Shown: positions 39,294-48,627, counted from the first letter of the stretch. The stretch is 64,000 nt of DNA from Tomitella biformata AHU 1821 (GCF_000524475.1 NZ_BAVQ01000080.1:1-64000), one strand, 5' to 3'. Numbers and translations: made by a program. The notes: generated by a model not told the origin, from the sequence alone.

Positions 39294-39511
39294 TGCTCTC
39301 CAAGCGTTGTCGGCTGTGGGGCGTCGGCGGCGCGCCACGAACTCGTCCGTATCCTCATCGAGACAGGCGTACAGCAGTGTGCCAATCACCTTCCGGAGGA
39401 AATCCTAGGGGATAGCCCCCGGAGTGGTGGGCGGTCCACCCGTTGGGGCAGTGGCATTTTCGGCAGGTGCCCGCGGCGGACTGCGATGGCAATATTCAAG
39501 GAGAGCAGGCG

Positions 39512-40600
39512 GTGACGGACATTATGTCCAAGATCTCAACAAGGGCGCGGACGGGCAAGCGTCGTTCCCACCGCGTTGGCCGAGGGGCCGGCATGGCGGT
39601 CTCAGCCGTCGCGGTTGCACTGGTGCTGGCAAGCTGCGGCAGCGCCGCCGAGGGTCCGGCGAGCGTGCCGACGCGCGATCCCGCAACGCCGGTCGCCTCC
39701 CCTCCCACGGCGTCGCCCATCGGATCGGTGACGATGCTGGACTCGCCCACCACCGTTGTGGGCGTAGCGGCCGAGGCCCAGACGCTGCTGGTCCAGGCCA
39801 CGGGCCCAGACAAGCTCATTGCCTGGAATCTGGGTGGCCCGGACTCCACAGTCAACCTGGGCTCGGTCGCGCAGGAGTTCGACCTGCCCGAGGGCGCCGG
39901 CACCGCCGTGTTGACCGCGGATGGGGAAGCTCTCATCCCCAGCCCCAGCGGCCTGACGGTCGTCTCGCTCGCCGACGGCGGCACCCGCACCGCAGAGGTC
40001 ACCGGCACCGCACTTTCCGCGGCCAAGACCACGGACGGCCGCTACGCGGTGGGCACCGATAATGGCTCGGTCGTGATCCTGGGCAGCGATCTGACGCCGG
40101 AGCGCACGGTCACCGGGTTCGTCAGCGTGGACGGGCTCGCCGCGGCCAACGGCGTTCTGGTGGCTCTCGACACCCACCAGACCTCGGCGACCGAGATAAA
40201 CGTCGACGACGGCTCGCTCAGCGGCGCGCTGCGCGTGGGCATCGGCGCCACCGGCATCATCGCCGATCACTACGGCCGGATAATCGCCGCGGACACCGAC
40301 GGTGGACAAATCGTCGTGTTCAGCGTCGACCCGCTGCTGAACCGCCAGATGGGACCGGCGGGCGAGTCTCCGTTCGGCCTCGCCGACGACGCCACCCGCA
40401 ACCTCGTGTGGGTCACGCTGACCGGCACCAACGAGGTCGCCGCGTTCGACCTGTCCAGTGGCGCCCCCGACGAGAAGTTCCGTCTCCCCACCATCCAAGA
40501 CCCCCAGTCGGTGGCTGTCGACGAGCAGAGCGGCGACCTGTACATCGGCTCCAGCACCACCGGCGCAGTGCAGCGCATCCCCTCCGCGGAGATCCGCTGA
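39512..40600 (+). CDS. lppL: Secreted beta-propeller-like lipoprotein (LppL-like)
   Basis: 362-aa exported lipoprotein. The signal peptide ([22 protein letters not shown]) ends in a lipobox with the lipidated cysteine in [10 protein letters not shown]. The rest is beta-rich with repeated blade-like units ([55 protein letters not shown]), suggesting a propeller. The GTG at 39512 is favoured by AAGGAGAG 7 bases upstream. It overlaps pyrD by one base (TGATG), the same neighbour as lppL in M. tuberculosis (Rv2138-Rv2139 from memory). Function is unknown. Confidence 0.85.
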   Translation: MTDIMSKISTRARTGKRRSHRVGRGAGMAVSAVAVALVLASCGSAAEGPASVPTRDPATPVASPPTASPIGSVTMLDSPTTVVGVAAEAQTLLVQATGPDKLIAWNLGGPDSTVNLGSVAQEFDLPEGAGTAVLTADGEALIPSPSGLTVVSLADGGTRTAEVTGTALSAAKTTDGRYAVGTDNGSVVILGSDLTPERTVTGFVSVDGLAAANGVLVALDTHQTSATEINVDDGSLSGALRVGIGATGIIADHYGRIIAADTDGGQIVVFSVDPLLNRQMGPAGESPFGLADDATRNLVWVTLTGTNEVAAFDLSSGAPDEKFRLPTIQDPQSVAVDEQSGDLYIGSSTTGAVQRIPSAEIR

Positions 40601-41685
40601 TGGCCGCCGGCAGGGTCTACGGCTGGGTTCTCAAGGTGCTGTTCCGCATCCCCCCGGAGCGCATCCACCACCTCACCTTCAGTGTCATGTTGCTGGTCAC
40701 CCGCGTGCCGGGCGTGCGCTGGTGCGTGCGCAAGCTGCTCACCACCCAGGACCCGATCCTGCGCAGCACCGTCTTTGGCATTGACTTCCCCGCACCGCTC
40801 GGCCTGGCCGCAGGCTTCGACAAGGACGCGTCGGGTGTGAACGCATGGGGCGAGGTCGGCTTCGGCTTCGCGGAGGTCGGCACCGTCACCGGGCAGCCGC
40901 AGCCAGGCAATCCGTACCCGCGACTGTTCCGTCTGCCCGCCGACCGTGCCCTGATCAACCGGATGGGCTTCAACAACTTCGGCTCCGACGTGGCGGCCGG
41001 CAAGCTCGCCCGGCGTCGCAGCACAGTGCCCGTGGGCATCAATATCGGCAAGACGAAGGTCGTGCCGGTCGAGGCCGCGGTCGACGACTACCTCTACAGC
41101 GCCACCCGCCTCGCGCCGCTAGCCGATTTCCTCGTCGTCAACGTCAGCTCGCCCAACACACCCGGCCTGCGCGACCTGCAGGCCGTGGACTCGCTCCGCC
41201 CCCTGCTCTCCGCGGTGGTCGCGGCGGTCGAGATCCCAGTGCTGGTCAAGATTGCGCCGGACCTCGCCGACACCGACATCGACGCTGTCGCGGACCTCGC
41301 CGTGGAACTGGGACTCGCCGGGATCGTGTCGACCAATACCACCATCTCGCGGGCGGGCCTGGCCACCCCAGCGGCCGAGGTCGAGGCCATCGGCGCGGGC
41401 GGGCTCTCCGGCGCGCCCGTGGCCGCGCGCTCCCTCGAGGTCCTCGAACGGCTCTACGCCCGCGTCGGCGACTCGATAGCGCTGATCTCCGTGGGCGGGG
41501 TGGAGACGCCAGATCAGGCCTATGAGCGGATCTGCGCTGGCGCCTCCCTAGTCCAGGGCTACACCGGACTGATCTACGGCGGTCCGTTCTGGATGCGCAA
41601 TATCCACCGGGGCATCGCGGCGCGGCTGCGTGCGGACGGTTTCGGGTCGATCGCAGACGCCGTCGGCTCCAACAACAGGGGGTAA
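40600..41685 (+). CDS. pyrD: Dihydroorotate dehydrogenase (quinone) PyrD
   Basis: Fourth step of pyrimidine synthesis, oxidising dihydroorotate with electrons passed to the quinone pool. The protein has 361 aa and is a class 2 enzyme. The amphipathic N-terminal helices ([27 protein letters not shown]) bind the membrane. [27 protein letters not shown], the serine-containing [25 protein letters not shown] and the FMN phosphate loop are present. The start overlaps the lppL stop codon. Confidence 0.96.
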   Translation: MAAGRVYGWVLKVLFRIPPERIHHLTFSVMLLVTRVPGVRWCVRKLLTTQDPILRSTVFGIDFPAPLGLAAGFDKDASGVNAWGEVGFGFAEVGTVTGQPQPGNPYPRLFRLPADRALINRMGFNNFGSDVAAGKLARRRSTVPVGINIGKTKVVPVEAAVDDYLYSATRLAPLADFLVVNVSSPNTPGLRDLQAVDSLRPLLSAVVAAVEIPVLVKIAPDLADTDIDAVADLAVELGLAGIVSTNTTISRAGLATPAAEVEAIGAGGLSGAPVAARSLEVLERLYARVGDSIALISVGGVETPDQAYERICAGASLVQGYTGLIYGGPFWMRNIHRGIAARLRADGFGSIADAVGSNNRG

Positions 41686-41690
41686 CACAG

Positions 41691-42077
41691 ATGACAGAGA
41701 ACGCCACGGACGAGCAGCGGATCGATGCCGCTCGCGCCTACCTCGACGCATTGGTCAGCCACGACGGCACCGCGGTGCCACTGGCCGAGAAGGCCGTGCG
41801 TATCGAGGCCGGTCTCAAGACTGGCTTCTCCGGCAACCACATCCGGCGCAGTCTGACCCGCGGCCCGCAGTTCAGGGTTATCGGCGGCATCCGCGAACTC
41901 GAGTGTGTGGCCAAGCCTGGCGTGATCGAGACGCACTACCTGCTGGATACGAACGTGTTCGGGCTCAACCTGGTGGTCGCTGAGATCTCGGAGCTGTTCT
42001 TCATCCCCGAGGACGGGTTGATCCACCGCATCGAGGCGAAGATCAAGCCGCGGCTCGGGCCATCGCTGCGGCGCTGA
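41691..42077 (+). CDS. NTF2-like small protein (DUF8021-like)
   Basis: 128-aa protein with a fold like nuclear transport factor 2/SnoaL: an N-terminal helical part (QRIDAARAYLDALVSHDGTAVPLAEKAVRIEAG) and a beta-sheet part (HYLLDTNVFGLNLVVAEISELFFIPEDGLIHRIEAKIKP). The family is widespread in Mycobacteriales, but I do not know a function. It begins 5 bases after pyrD and is the last gene before the terminator that carries the insertion sequence. Confidence 0.7.
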   Translation: MTENATDEQRIDAARAYLDALVSHDGTAVPLAEKAVRIEAGLKTGFSGNHIRRSLTRGPQFRVIGGIRELECVAKPGVIETHYLLDTNVFGLNLVVAEISELFFIPEDGLIHRIEAKIKPRLGPSLRR

Positions 42078-42146
42078 CCCCTAGACGCCACCTCGCCCCC
42101 GTTCCTTGACCTCGCTGACGTTGCAGAGCCTGTTGCCGAATCGAAG

Positions 42147-42192
42147 TTTTACCAGGTCAACACCCCTAAAAATGGGTGTTGACCTGGTAAAA
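42147..42192. terminator. Hairpin inside the left end of the IS, just before the transposase start
   Basis: Perfect 19-bp inverted repeat, arms 42147-42165 and 42174-42192 (TTTTACCAGGTCAACACCC), 8-base loop, ending 7 bases before the transposase ATG. Such a structure could stop transcription entering from pyrD or hide the ribosome site in read-through RNA, limiting transposase production. Confidence 0.6.
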
Positions 42193-42199
42193 TAGGCGA

Positions 42200-43819
42200 A
42201 TGGCAGTGAACTATCGACCCATAAACCGCGACCAAGGCACCCTGATGCCCGTCGACATGCGCGAGTGGCTCCCCACAGACCATCTCGTCTGGTGGATCCT
42301 GGCGGCGGTCGAGCAGATGGACACCTCCGCGTTCACCCACCGGCCTGCCCGCCGTAAAACGCAGCACTCACGTGCCGGGCAACCCGGCTATGACCCCGAC
42401 ATGCTCCTTGGCCTGCTCATCTACGCCTATGCGGTGGGACAACGATCCTCCCGGGGCATCGAGCGAGACTGCCATATCGACGTCGCCTACCGGGTTCTGT
42501 GCGCCCAAGACGTCCCTGACCACACGGTGATCGCCCGGTTCCGCAGCGAACACAAAGCCGCGCTCGTCGACTTCTTCTCCCAGGTGCTGCTGCTCTGCGC
42601 GAGGGCCGGAATGGTGAAAGTCGGGGCCGTCGCGTTGGACGGGACGAAGATCGCCGCCAACGCCTCCCACTCCCGATCGCTGAAAGAGGGCACGCTGCGA
42701 AAAATGGCGACTGCACTCGCGGCCGAGCAGCCTCCGCGGCCGCAGGGCGTTGAGCCTGGCGGGCAGAGAGTCTTCACCGCCGCCGATGCTCGAGCGATCG
42801 CGGACGAGGCAATCTGCGAATCAGTAGCCGCCGACCAACGCGAGGACCATGAGCCAGCGGCCCATGATAATCGCCGCGGACCCCTAGACCCGGGCGGTAG
42901 TGCAGGTCACAGTGCTCTTGCCGCCCAGGTTCGCGAGGCATTAGCGCAGATCGACGACGAGCTCGAGCAGTCCCCATCCCAGGACATGCAGTACTCCCTC
43001 AACCGGCTCGCCGCCGCTCAGGCCCGGTATGACCGGGAGTTGGCCGCGGCGAAGGCGATGCACGAACGGTGGGCAGCCAAGACCGCCGCCGGCAACGTGG
43101 TGGGGCGTGGTGCTCTCAAGCCACTCGGCCAGACCCTGGCAGTGCGCAACGCGTGGGACCGGGTGCTCGCTGCGCGGGAGGCGATGGCGGTGAAAAAGGC
43201 CAAGCAGAACCCGGCGCGACGCAATCTCACGGATATGGACTCGCGGGTGATGCGGATGGGTAGCGGGTGGGGCCAGTGCTACAACAACCAGCTCGTCGCG
43301 AGCACCGACCACATCATCCTCGCGGCTGCCGCGTCCAACGCGACAAGTGATGTTCGCCAGTATCAGCACATGATCGCCAAGACGGTCGCCGCGCTGGACG
43401 CTCTCGCCGCGGCAGGTGCTGATCGCGGCCGGATTGGGGTGGTTCTCGCCGATGCTGGCTATTCGTCCACGGACAATCTTGCTGCGGATGGGCCGGATCG
43501 GCTGATTCCATCAGCTGCTGGGCAGAACGTGCAACGGAAGACAAAATCTGTTGTGCGGCAACAGTTTCCAGATGAGGATGCGGATCTGTTGACGGTGATG
43601 GACTACTGTCTGTCGACTCCGGGTGGGACGCAGTCGTATCGTCGGCGGCGGTGGATGATCGAGCCGATCAATGCGCATCTGAAGGATCGTCGGGGGTTGC
43701 GGCGGTTCTCGATGCGCGGGCTCGATGCGGTCAACAGTGAGTTGCATTTCGCGGCGGCGGTGACGAACTTGCTGCGGGTGTTCACGGTGAAGGGGTTCGG
43801 CGGGTTGGTCACCGTATAG
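42200..43819 (+). CDS. IS1182-like DDE transposase
   Basis: 539-aa transposase with an intact reading frame. The N-terminal part (YRPINRDQGTLMPVDMREWLPTDHLVWWILAAVEQMD, GQPGYDPDMLLGLLIYAYAVGQRSSRGIERDC) matches the DUF772 domain of IS1182/IS5-type enzymes. The DDE residues are plausibly Asp in VGAVALDGTKIAANAS, Asp in IGVVLADAGYSSTDNL and Glu in RRRRWMIEPINAHLKDRRGLRRFSMRGL. A helical insertion of about 130 residues lies between the first and second acidic residues. The start codon lies directly after a hairpin, with only a weak ribosome site. Confidence 0.88.
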   Translation: MAVNYRPINRDQGTLMPVDMREWLPTDHLVWWILAAVEQMDTSAFTHRPARRKTQHSRAGQPGYDPDMLLGLLIYAYAVGQRSSRGIERDCHIDVAYRVLCAQDVPDHTVIARFRSEHKAALVDFFSQVLLLCARAGMVKVGAVALDGTKIAANASHSRSLKEGTLRKMATALAAEQPPRPQGVEPGGQRVFTAADARAIADEAICESVAADQREDHEPAAHDNRRGPLDPGGSAGHSALAAQVREALAQIDDELEQSPSQDMQYSLNRLAAAQARYDRELAAAKAMHERWAAKTAAGNVVGRGALKPLGQTLAVRNAWDRVLAAREAMAVKKAKQNPARRNLTDMDSRVMRMGSGWGQCYNNQLVASTDHIILAAAASNATSDVRQYQHMIAKTVAALDALAAAGADRGRIGVVLADAGYSSTDNLAADGPDRLIPSAAGQNVQRKTKSVVRQQFPDEDADLLTVMDYCLSTPGGTQSYRRRRWMIEPINAHLKDRRGLRRFSMRGLDAVNSELHFAAAVTNLLRVFTVKGFGGLVTV

Positions 43820-43920
43820 GCGGGTAGGGCGGGATTGTATTCCCCGGACCTGCCCGTCTATGCAGCTTTATTGGCCGCTGTCGCATCCCGGCATCGCGGG
43901 TGATGATCGAATCCGAGGAC

Positions 43921-43956
43921 GAATTGTGCCCTGCCATCTCTGGCAGGGCACAATTC
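43921..43956. terminator. Hairpin near the right end of the IS
   Basis: Perfect 16-bp stem (GAATTGTGCCCTGCCA at 43921-43936, complement at 43941-43956) with a TCTC loop, 101 bases after the transposase stop codon and inside the element. It probably terminates the transposase transcript or shields it from outside transcription. Confidence 0.65.
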
Positions 43957-44037
43957 GTCTTCACGTCCAGTCATTCGGCAACAGGCTCTGCAGCGGGGGC
44001 CAGATCCAGGAACGGGGGCGAGGCGCTGGAATAGCTG

Positions 44038-44568
44038 CTAGCTCTGCTCGTACGTGCCCATGATGTGGGCGCGGGCGATCGAGTGGAAGAACAGGTTGAA
44101 GCCGAGCACCGTGGGCGTCGCGCCGTCGGGCAAGCCCAGCGACTCCACGTCCACCGCGTGCACGGTGAAGAAGTAGCGGTGCGGCCCATGTCCGACGGGC
44201 GGCGCCGCGCCGAGGTAGCGGGCCAGGCCGGTGTCCGTGTTCAGCTGCACGGCGCCGGCGGGCAGGCCGGATCCCTTCTCATCCCCCGCTCCGGTGGGCA
44301 GCGAGGTGGTGGTCGCAGGAATGTCGGCGACCGCCCAGTGCCAGAAGCCGGCGCCGGTGGGCGCGTCGGGGTCGTACATCGTGACGGCGAAGCTCTTGGT
44401 CTCGGGCGGGAATCCGGACCAGCTCAGCTGCGGCGAAATGTCCTTGCCGCCCGCCTCCATGATCCCGCTCACCTGGTCGTTGCCCAGGGACTCGCCGTTC
44501 GCGAGCTCGGTAGACGTGAGGGTGAACTCCGGGAGTACCGGCATTTCCGCATAGGGGTCGCGGCTCAT
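44038..44568 (-). CDS. YbhB/YbcL-family PEBP-like protein
   Basis: 176-aa phosphatidylethanolamine-binding-protein-like protein, the bacterial Raf-kinase-inhibitor-like family (M. tuberculosis Rv2140c type, from memory). The ligand pocket motifs [40 protein letters not shown] and [15 protein letters not shown] are intact. No signal peptide is seen. Ligand is unknown. It lies 17 bases downstream of the M20 peptidase gene on the same strand, and its 3' end meets the split terminator. Confidence 0.92.
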   Translation of the reverse strand: MSRDPYAEMPVLPEFTLTSTELANGESLGNDQVSGIMEAGGKDISPQLSWSGFPPETKSFAVTMYDPDAPTGAGFWHWAVADIPATTTSLPTGAGDEKGSGLPAGAVQLNTDTGLARYLGAAPPVGHGPHRYFFTVHAVDVESLGLPDGATPTVLGFNLFFHSIARAHIMGTYEQS

Positions 44569-44585
44569 AGTGGTCCTTTCGTGAT

Positions 44586-45938
44586 CTAGCTGTTGCGTAG
44601 GAAATGGTCGAGGACCCGGGTGCCGAACAGCAGCGCGTCCACGGGCACACGCTCGTCGATGCCGTGAAACAGCGCGGCGAAGTCGAGCTCCGGGGGCAGC
44701 TGCAGTGGGGCGAAACCGAAGCAGCGGATCCCCAGCTTGGAGAACGCCTTCGCGTCGGTTCCGCCTGAGAGCATGTACGGCACCGTCTTGCCCTGCGGGT
44801 CATGAGCCAGGATAGCCGCGTTCATCGCGTCGACAAGATGGCCGTCGAACGTGGTCTCGTAGGGTTCGAGCTTGGTGATCCACTCGCGCTCGATTCCCGG
44901 CCCCAGCAACTCGTCCAGCTCCCGCTCGAACGCGGCCTGGCGGCCTGGCAGCACCCGGCAGTCCAGGACCGCGTGCGCCGTCTGCGGGATGACGTTGGCT
45001 TTGTAGCCGGCGTCGAGCATCGTCGGGTTCGCCGTGTCCCGCAGGGTGGCGCCGATGATCCGCGAGATTGTGCCCAGCTTCGCGAGATGCCCGGACAGAT
45101 CCGGGCCCTCGGGGTCCAGGTCCAGGCCGGTCTCGTCGGTGACGGCGCCGAGGAACTCGCGCACCGCATCCGTCAGGACGAGGGGGAAGGTGTGCGCGCC
45201 CACCCGCGCGACGGCCCCCGCCAGCCGGGTGACGGCGTTGTCCTCGGGTAGGAACGAGCCGTGCCCGGCCGTCCCCCGAGCGGTAAGACGGATCCAGCCC
45301 ATGCCCTTCTCCGCGGTCTCCACCAGATACAGCCGACGCTCCTCCCCCTCTTTATTGGTCACCGACAGGGAGAAGCCGCCCACCTCCCCGACGGCCTCCG
45401 TGACGCCCTCGAACAAGTCGGGCCGGTGCTCCACCAGCCACTGCGAGCCGTACTTGCCGCCCGCCTCCTCATCCGCGACGAAGGCGAACACCAGATCCCG
45501 TGGGGGGACGGTCCCCTCCCTCTTGTACTGACGGGCCAGCGCGAGCAGCATCCCGACCATGTCCTTCATATCGATGGCGCCGCGTCCCCACACATAGCCG
45601 TCTACGACCGCGCCGGAGAAGGGGTGCACGCTCCAGTCCTCGGGCTCCGCGGGGACGACGTCGAGGTGTCCGTGCAGCAGCAGCGCGCCGCGCGAGGGGT
45701 CCGCGCCGGGCAGCCGGGCAAAGACGTTCCCCCGGCCGGGACCGCCGGACTCCACATAGGTGGTGTCGTAACCCGCTTCCTCGAGCCTGGCGGCAACCCA
45801 TTCGGCGGCCTCTCGCTCGCCCTTGGTGGTGGCGGGCTCGCCCGTGTTGGAGGTGTCGAACTGGATGAGCTTGCTGACCAGATCCACCACCTCTGATTCG
45901 GCGGCGGACGACGGGGCTGAGTGCGAGGTTGATTCCAC
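44586..45938 (-). CDS. M20-family metallopeptidase
   Basis: 450-aa di-zinc aminoacylase/carboxypeptidase-like enzyme of the ArgE/DapE/CPG2 family. Metal-binding motifs are [19 protein letters not shown], the bridging Asp in [14 protein letters not shown], the catalytic [14 protein letters not shown] and the C-terminal [10 protein letters not shown] histidine. A dimerisation lid domain lies in the middle ([21 protein letters not shown]). It corresponds by position to M. tuberculosis Rv2141c. Substrate is unknown. Co-directional with the PEBP gene, 17 bases apart. Confidence 0.92.
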   Translation of the reverse strand: MESTSHSAPSSAAESEVVDLVSKLIQFDTSNTGEPATTKGEREAAEWVAARLEEAGYDTTYVESGGPGRGNVFARLPGADPSRGALLLHGHLDVVPAEPEDWSVHPFSGAVVDGYVWGRGAIDMKDMVGMLLALARQYKREGTVPPRDLVFAFVADEEAGGKYGSQWLVEHRPDLFEGVTEAVGEVGGFSLSVTNKEGEERRLYLVETAEKGMGWIRLTARGTAGHGSFLPEDNAVTRLAGAVARVGAHTFPLVLTDAVREFLGAVTDETGLDLDPEGPDLSGHLAKLGTISRIIGATLRDTANPTMLDAGYKANVIPQTAHAVLDCRVLPGRQAAFERELDELLGPGIEREWITKLEPYETTFDGHLVDAMNAAILAHDPQGKTVPYMLSGGTDAKAFSKLGIRCFGFAPLQLPPELDFAALFHGIDERVPVDALLFGTRVLDHFLRNS

Positions 45939-46081
45939 GCCCTCTTTACTACCATCGACACGCCCACTGCAGTGTCAGACGCGGCCAATACCGCCACTGA
46001 CCTGACGATTTGGGATTGGAAGCGGGGATCAGTTAGTCTTACCAGGCACCAAGAACGCGGGTGCAAATAAAGAGTGTGCAA

Positions 46082-46164
46082 GCGCGAGTGGCGGAATGGC
46101 AGACGCGCTAGCTTGAGGGGCTAGTGTCCTTAGGGACGTGGGGGTTCAAGTCCCCCTTCGCGCA
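46082..46164 (+). tRNA. tRNA-Leu (anticodon GAG)
   Basis: 83-nt class II tRNA. The acceptor stem GCGCGAG pairs with TTCGCGC, the anticodon arm CTAGC-TTGAGGG-GCTAG gives GAG (reads CUC and CUU), a long variable arm (TGTCCTTAGGGACG) follows, and the T-arm is GGGGGTTCAAGTCCCCC. The discriminator base is A. The 3' CCA is not encoded. It is followed by a strong terminator hairpin. Confidence 0.96.
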
Positions 46165-46171
46165 CACTGAG

Positions 46172-46211
46172 ACAGGAAGACCCCGGACCAATTGGTCCGG
46201 GGTCTTCCTGT
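46172..46211 (+). terminator. tRNA-Leu terminator
   Basis: A 40-base perfect palindrome: ACAGGAAGACCCCGGACCAA at 46172-46191 is followed directly by its complement at 46192-46211, then TTTA. It begins 7 bases after the tRNA and lies 107 bases before the next gene, so it should end the tRNA transcript. Confidence 0.85.
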
Positions 46212-46318
46212 TTATGCGCCTTCGCTTCTACCGTGACGGGGCGGATCGGACCCGTGGCCTCGGCTCGGTAGAATTCCCCCCAACTAGCACCCCGAGATCA
46301 GAACTGAGCACCAAATAG

Positions 46319-47779
46319 ATGGCACACGCAATGACCAGTATCGATCCCGCGGATCTCGAGATTTGCCTGAGAGTGCTGGCCGAGGCCGGGGACATCGACT
46401 CCGAACACCCCGACTCAATCGCCCTGCAGCGCGCCAGCGGCAAGATGTTCAAGGAACTCAAGAAGCGACGCCGCACCGAGGCCCGGGACAAGATCTCCGA
46501 CGCAGACCGTCAGGTGGTCGCCGCCACCGCGACCGGCTCCCCCGACCGTATCGACGACGAGACCGCGGGCGTCCTCATCTCCTCGCCCACCGCTGGCGAG
46601 GTGGCGGGCACGCTGATCCGCCCACGCCCCTGCTATATCTGCAAGGACCGCTACACCCAGGTCGACGCGTTCTACCACCAGCTCTGCCCCACCTGCGCGG
46701 CGTTCAGCCACAGCAAGCGGGACGCGAGCACCGACCTGACCGGGCGCCGCGCACTGCTCACTGGCGGGCGGGCGAAGATCGGAATGTATATCGCCCTCCG
46801 ACTGCTCCGCGATGGCGCGCACCTGACCATCACGACCCGCTTCCCCAACGACGCCATCCGGCGCTTCAAGGCGATGGAGGATAGCGGGGACTGGATCCAC
46901 CGCCTGCGGATCGTCGGCATCGACCTGCGTGATCCGGCCCAGGTCGTGGCTCTCGCCGACTCCGTCGCCGAGCAGGGTCCCCTCGACATCCTCATCAACA
47001 ACGCCGCGCAGACCATTCGCCGCACGCCCGGCTCCTATGCCGCACTGGCTGGCGCCGAGATCGGCGAACTGCCGTCCGGCGAGCTGCCCGACGTCGTCAC
47101 CTTCGGGATCACCAGCGACGCGCACCCGGCCTCGCTGGCGAGCGCGCTGCCCGCGGCCGCGGACTCGATCGTGCACACCATGGGCACGCAGGATGTCAGC
47201 GCACTCGCCATGATCGCCGGCTCGGCCTCGCTCGAGCGCGTCGCGCAGGGCATCGCGATCGACGCCGGCGGCCTGGTGCCGGACCTGGTGCACTCCAACA
47301 GCTGGGTGCAGACGGTCAGCGAGGTGGACCCCATCGAGATGCTCGAGGTCCAGCTCTGCAACTCCGTCGCCCCGTTCATCCTCGTCTCACGGCTGCGCCC
47401 ATCGATGGCGGCCTCGAAGTTCCGCCGCAAGTACGTCGTGAACGTCTCCGCCATGGAGGGCCAGTTCTCGCGCGCCTATAAGGGTGCCGGGCACCCGCAC
47501 ACCAACATGGCCAAGGCCGCCCTGAACATGCTCACCCGGACCAGCGCCGGCGAGATGCTCGAGGAGGACGGGATCCTGATGAGCGCCGTCGACACCGGCT
47601 GGATCACCGACGAGCGCCCGCACTTCACCAAGCTCCGGATGGCCGAGGACGAGGGCTTCCACGCGCCCCTGGACCTGGTCGACGGCGCGGCCCGCGTGTA
47701 CGACCCCATCGTGCAGGGCGAGGCCGGCGTCGACCTCTACGGCTGCTTCCTCAAGGACTTCCGGCCGTCCCCCTGGTGA
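46319..47779 (+). CDS. SDR-fold protein with zinc-ribbon insert and missing catalytic Tyr
   Basis: 486-aa protein. A helical N-terminal region (residues 1-85; GKMFKELKKRRRTEARDKIS) precedes a four-cysteine motif (CYIC at 105-108, CPTC at 123-126) that looks like a zinc ribbon. A short-chain dehydrogenase/reductase domain follows: LTGGRAKIGMYIALRL (149-155 is the nucleotide loop), DILINNAAQTIRRTPGSY, Ser377 in NVSAMEGQF and Lys399 in NMAKAALN. The position of the catalytic tyrosine is Thr395. Residues about 240-330 form an insert. The function is unknown. An alternative start is the ATG at 46331. Confidence 0.85.
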   Translation: MAHAMTSIDPADLEICLRVLAEAGDIDSEHPDSIALQRASGKMFKELKKRRRTEARDKISDADRQVVAATATGSPDRIDDETAGVLISSPTAGEVAGTLIRPRPCYICKDRYTQVDAFYHQLCPTCAAFSHSKRDASTDLTGRRALLTGGRAKIGMYIALRLLRDGAHLTITTRFPNDAIRRFKAMEDSGDWIHRLRIVGIDLRDPAQVVALADSVAEQGPLDILINNAAQTIRRTPGSYAALAGAEIGELPSGELPDVVTFGITSDAHPASLASALPAAADSIVHTMGTQDVSALAMIAGSASLERVAQGIAIDAGGLVPDLVHSNSWVQTVSEVDPIEMLEVQLCNSVAPFILVSRLRPSMAASKFRRKYVVNVSAMEGQFSRAYKGAGHPHTNMAKAALNMLTRTSAGEMLEEDGILMSAVDTGWITDERPHFTKLRMAEDEGFHAPLDLVDGAARVYDPIVQGEAGVDLYGCFLKDFRPSPW

Positions 47780-47794
47780 GGTAGCTCAGAAGGT

Positions 47795-48198
47795 GGGCAG
47801 GAGCTTCGCGCCGCGGCGGGCGTATCCCTCTCTATAGCCATTTCGGCTCGAAAGATGGCGTTGTCGTCGACTACCTGACGCGCCGACGGACCGCCTGGAT
47901 TGGCCCGCTGCGACGCGCGGTGGCTGCCGAATCGGAGCCCCGGGCGCGACTCGACGCACTGTCCGCATGGCTCGGGGATTGGTTCTCGGAGCTGGGATTC
48001 AACGGCTGCGCCTTCATCAACGCACGGGCGGAGTGGGGCGTGCTCAGGTCTGCCGGTCATGTCGCGGTGGATGGCCACGCGTAGGACTTGCGGACACTGC
48101 TCGGCGAGATCGGCTGCGGCCGACTGGATCCCGACGTGCTCTTCATCTTGGTCGAGGGCGCAATCGTCGCGGCGCAGTCCGGCCGCGTCGCCGCCTGA
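47795..48198 (+). pseudogene. TetR-family regulator remnant
   Basis: Degenerate 3' part of a TetR-type repressor gene. One frame keeps RAAAGVSL, part of the recognition helix. After a one-base shift a second frame reads YSHFGSKDGVVVDYLTRRR and continues through the ligand domain (ARLDALSAWLGDWFSELGFNGCAFINARAEWG). An in-frame TAG interrupts it after VDGHA (near 48083), and the last part reads LRTLLGEIGCGRLDPDVLFILVEGAIVAAQSG before a TGA. The N-terminal part of the DNA-binding domain is missing. Convergent with the MarR gene. Confidence 0.7.
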
Positions 48199-48201
48199 CC
48201 G

Positions 48202-48627
48202 CTAGTCGCTCGCCGCCTCCACGCTCCCGTCTCTGAGCAACTCCGACACCGGTCCTGAAGCTGCCTCCGCCTGCTTGAGCACCTCGACCAGTGTCGCGGC
48301 TGCCGCGCCATGCACCCGTCGCCCCTTCCTTGTGAGGCGGACCTGGAACGCCCGGCCGTCGACCTCGACCCGCTCCCGCTCAACTAACACTTCGTCGGCG
48401 AGCTGCGCGACCAGACGGGACAGGCGCGGCTGTGAAAGATCTACCGCCTCGCAGATGTCCACCATCAGCGTCCAGCCGTGCCGCGCGGCCAACACCGACA
48501 GCACCTCGTAGCCACTCAGGCTCACTGCATGCCGCTGGGCGAGCGCCGCCTCAAGCCGGCTTGCTATCGCCTGCACCGGCCGAGAGATCCCCAGCCAGCG
48601 CTCCAGCGCTCGCACCGCCTCCGTCAT
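48202..48627 (-). CDS. MarR-family transcriptional regulator
   Basis: 141-aa winged-helix protein. The fold is readable as VQAIASRLEAALAQRHAVSLSGYEVLSVLAARHGWTLMVDICEAVDLSQPRLSRLVAQLADEVLVERERVEVDGRAFQVRLTRKGRRVHGAAAATLVEVL, with the recognition helix LSQPRLSRLVAQL and the wing around RVEVDGRAFQVRLT. Effector and targets are unknown. The nearest possible binding sites are the inverted repeats 25-74 bases upstream of its start, suggesting autoregulation. No co-regulated enzyme gene is adjacent on its strand. Confidence 0.88.
   Translation of the reverse strand: MTEAVRALERWLGISRPVQAIASRLEAALAQRHAVSLSGYEVLSVLAARHGWTLMVDICEAVDLSQPRLSRLVAQLADEVLVERERVEVDGRAFQVRLTRKGRRVHGAAAATLVEVLKQAEAASGPVSELLRDGSVEAASD

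Larger units (their letters stand above)
42122..43992 (+). mobile_element. Complete insertion sequence (IS1182-like), 1,863 bp plus TGCA duplications
   Basis: The element runs from 42126 to 43988 with perfect 16-bp terminal inverted repeats (GAGCCTGTTGCCGAAT at 42126-42141 and its complement at 43973-43988). It is flanked by TGCA direct repeats at 42122-42125 and 43989-43992, a palindromic 4-bp target duplication. The empty site is visible in the paralogous terminator at 59385, which has a single TGCA at the same place. It encodes one uninterrupted transposase and looks recent and probably active. Confidence 0.88.
42092..44022. terminator. Palindromic 64-nt terminator split by an insertion sequence
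   Basis: The halves 42092-42125 and 43993-44022 together rebuild a 64-nt palindrome with outer arms CTCGCCCCCGTTCCT and its complement. It matches an intact element at 59385-59448 at 56 of 64 positions (32 of 34 in the left half, 24 of 30 in the right half). It once separated the convergent NTF2-like and PEBP genes and is now 1.9 kb apart because of the insertion at its centre. Confidence 0.85.

Noticed and set aside
42122-42141. 20-bp terminal repeats for the IS beginning with TGCA
   Set aside because: TGCA is palindromic and so counts as both direct and inverted repeat. The intact paralog at 59385 carries a single TGCA at this position, so TGCA is the target duplication and the true terminal repeats are 16 bp.
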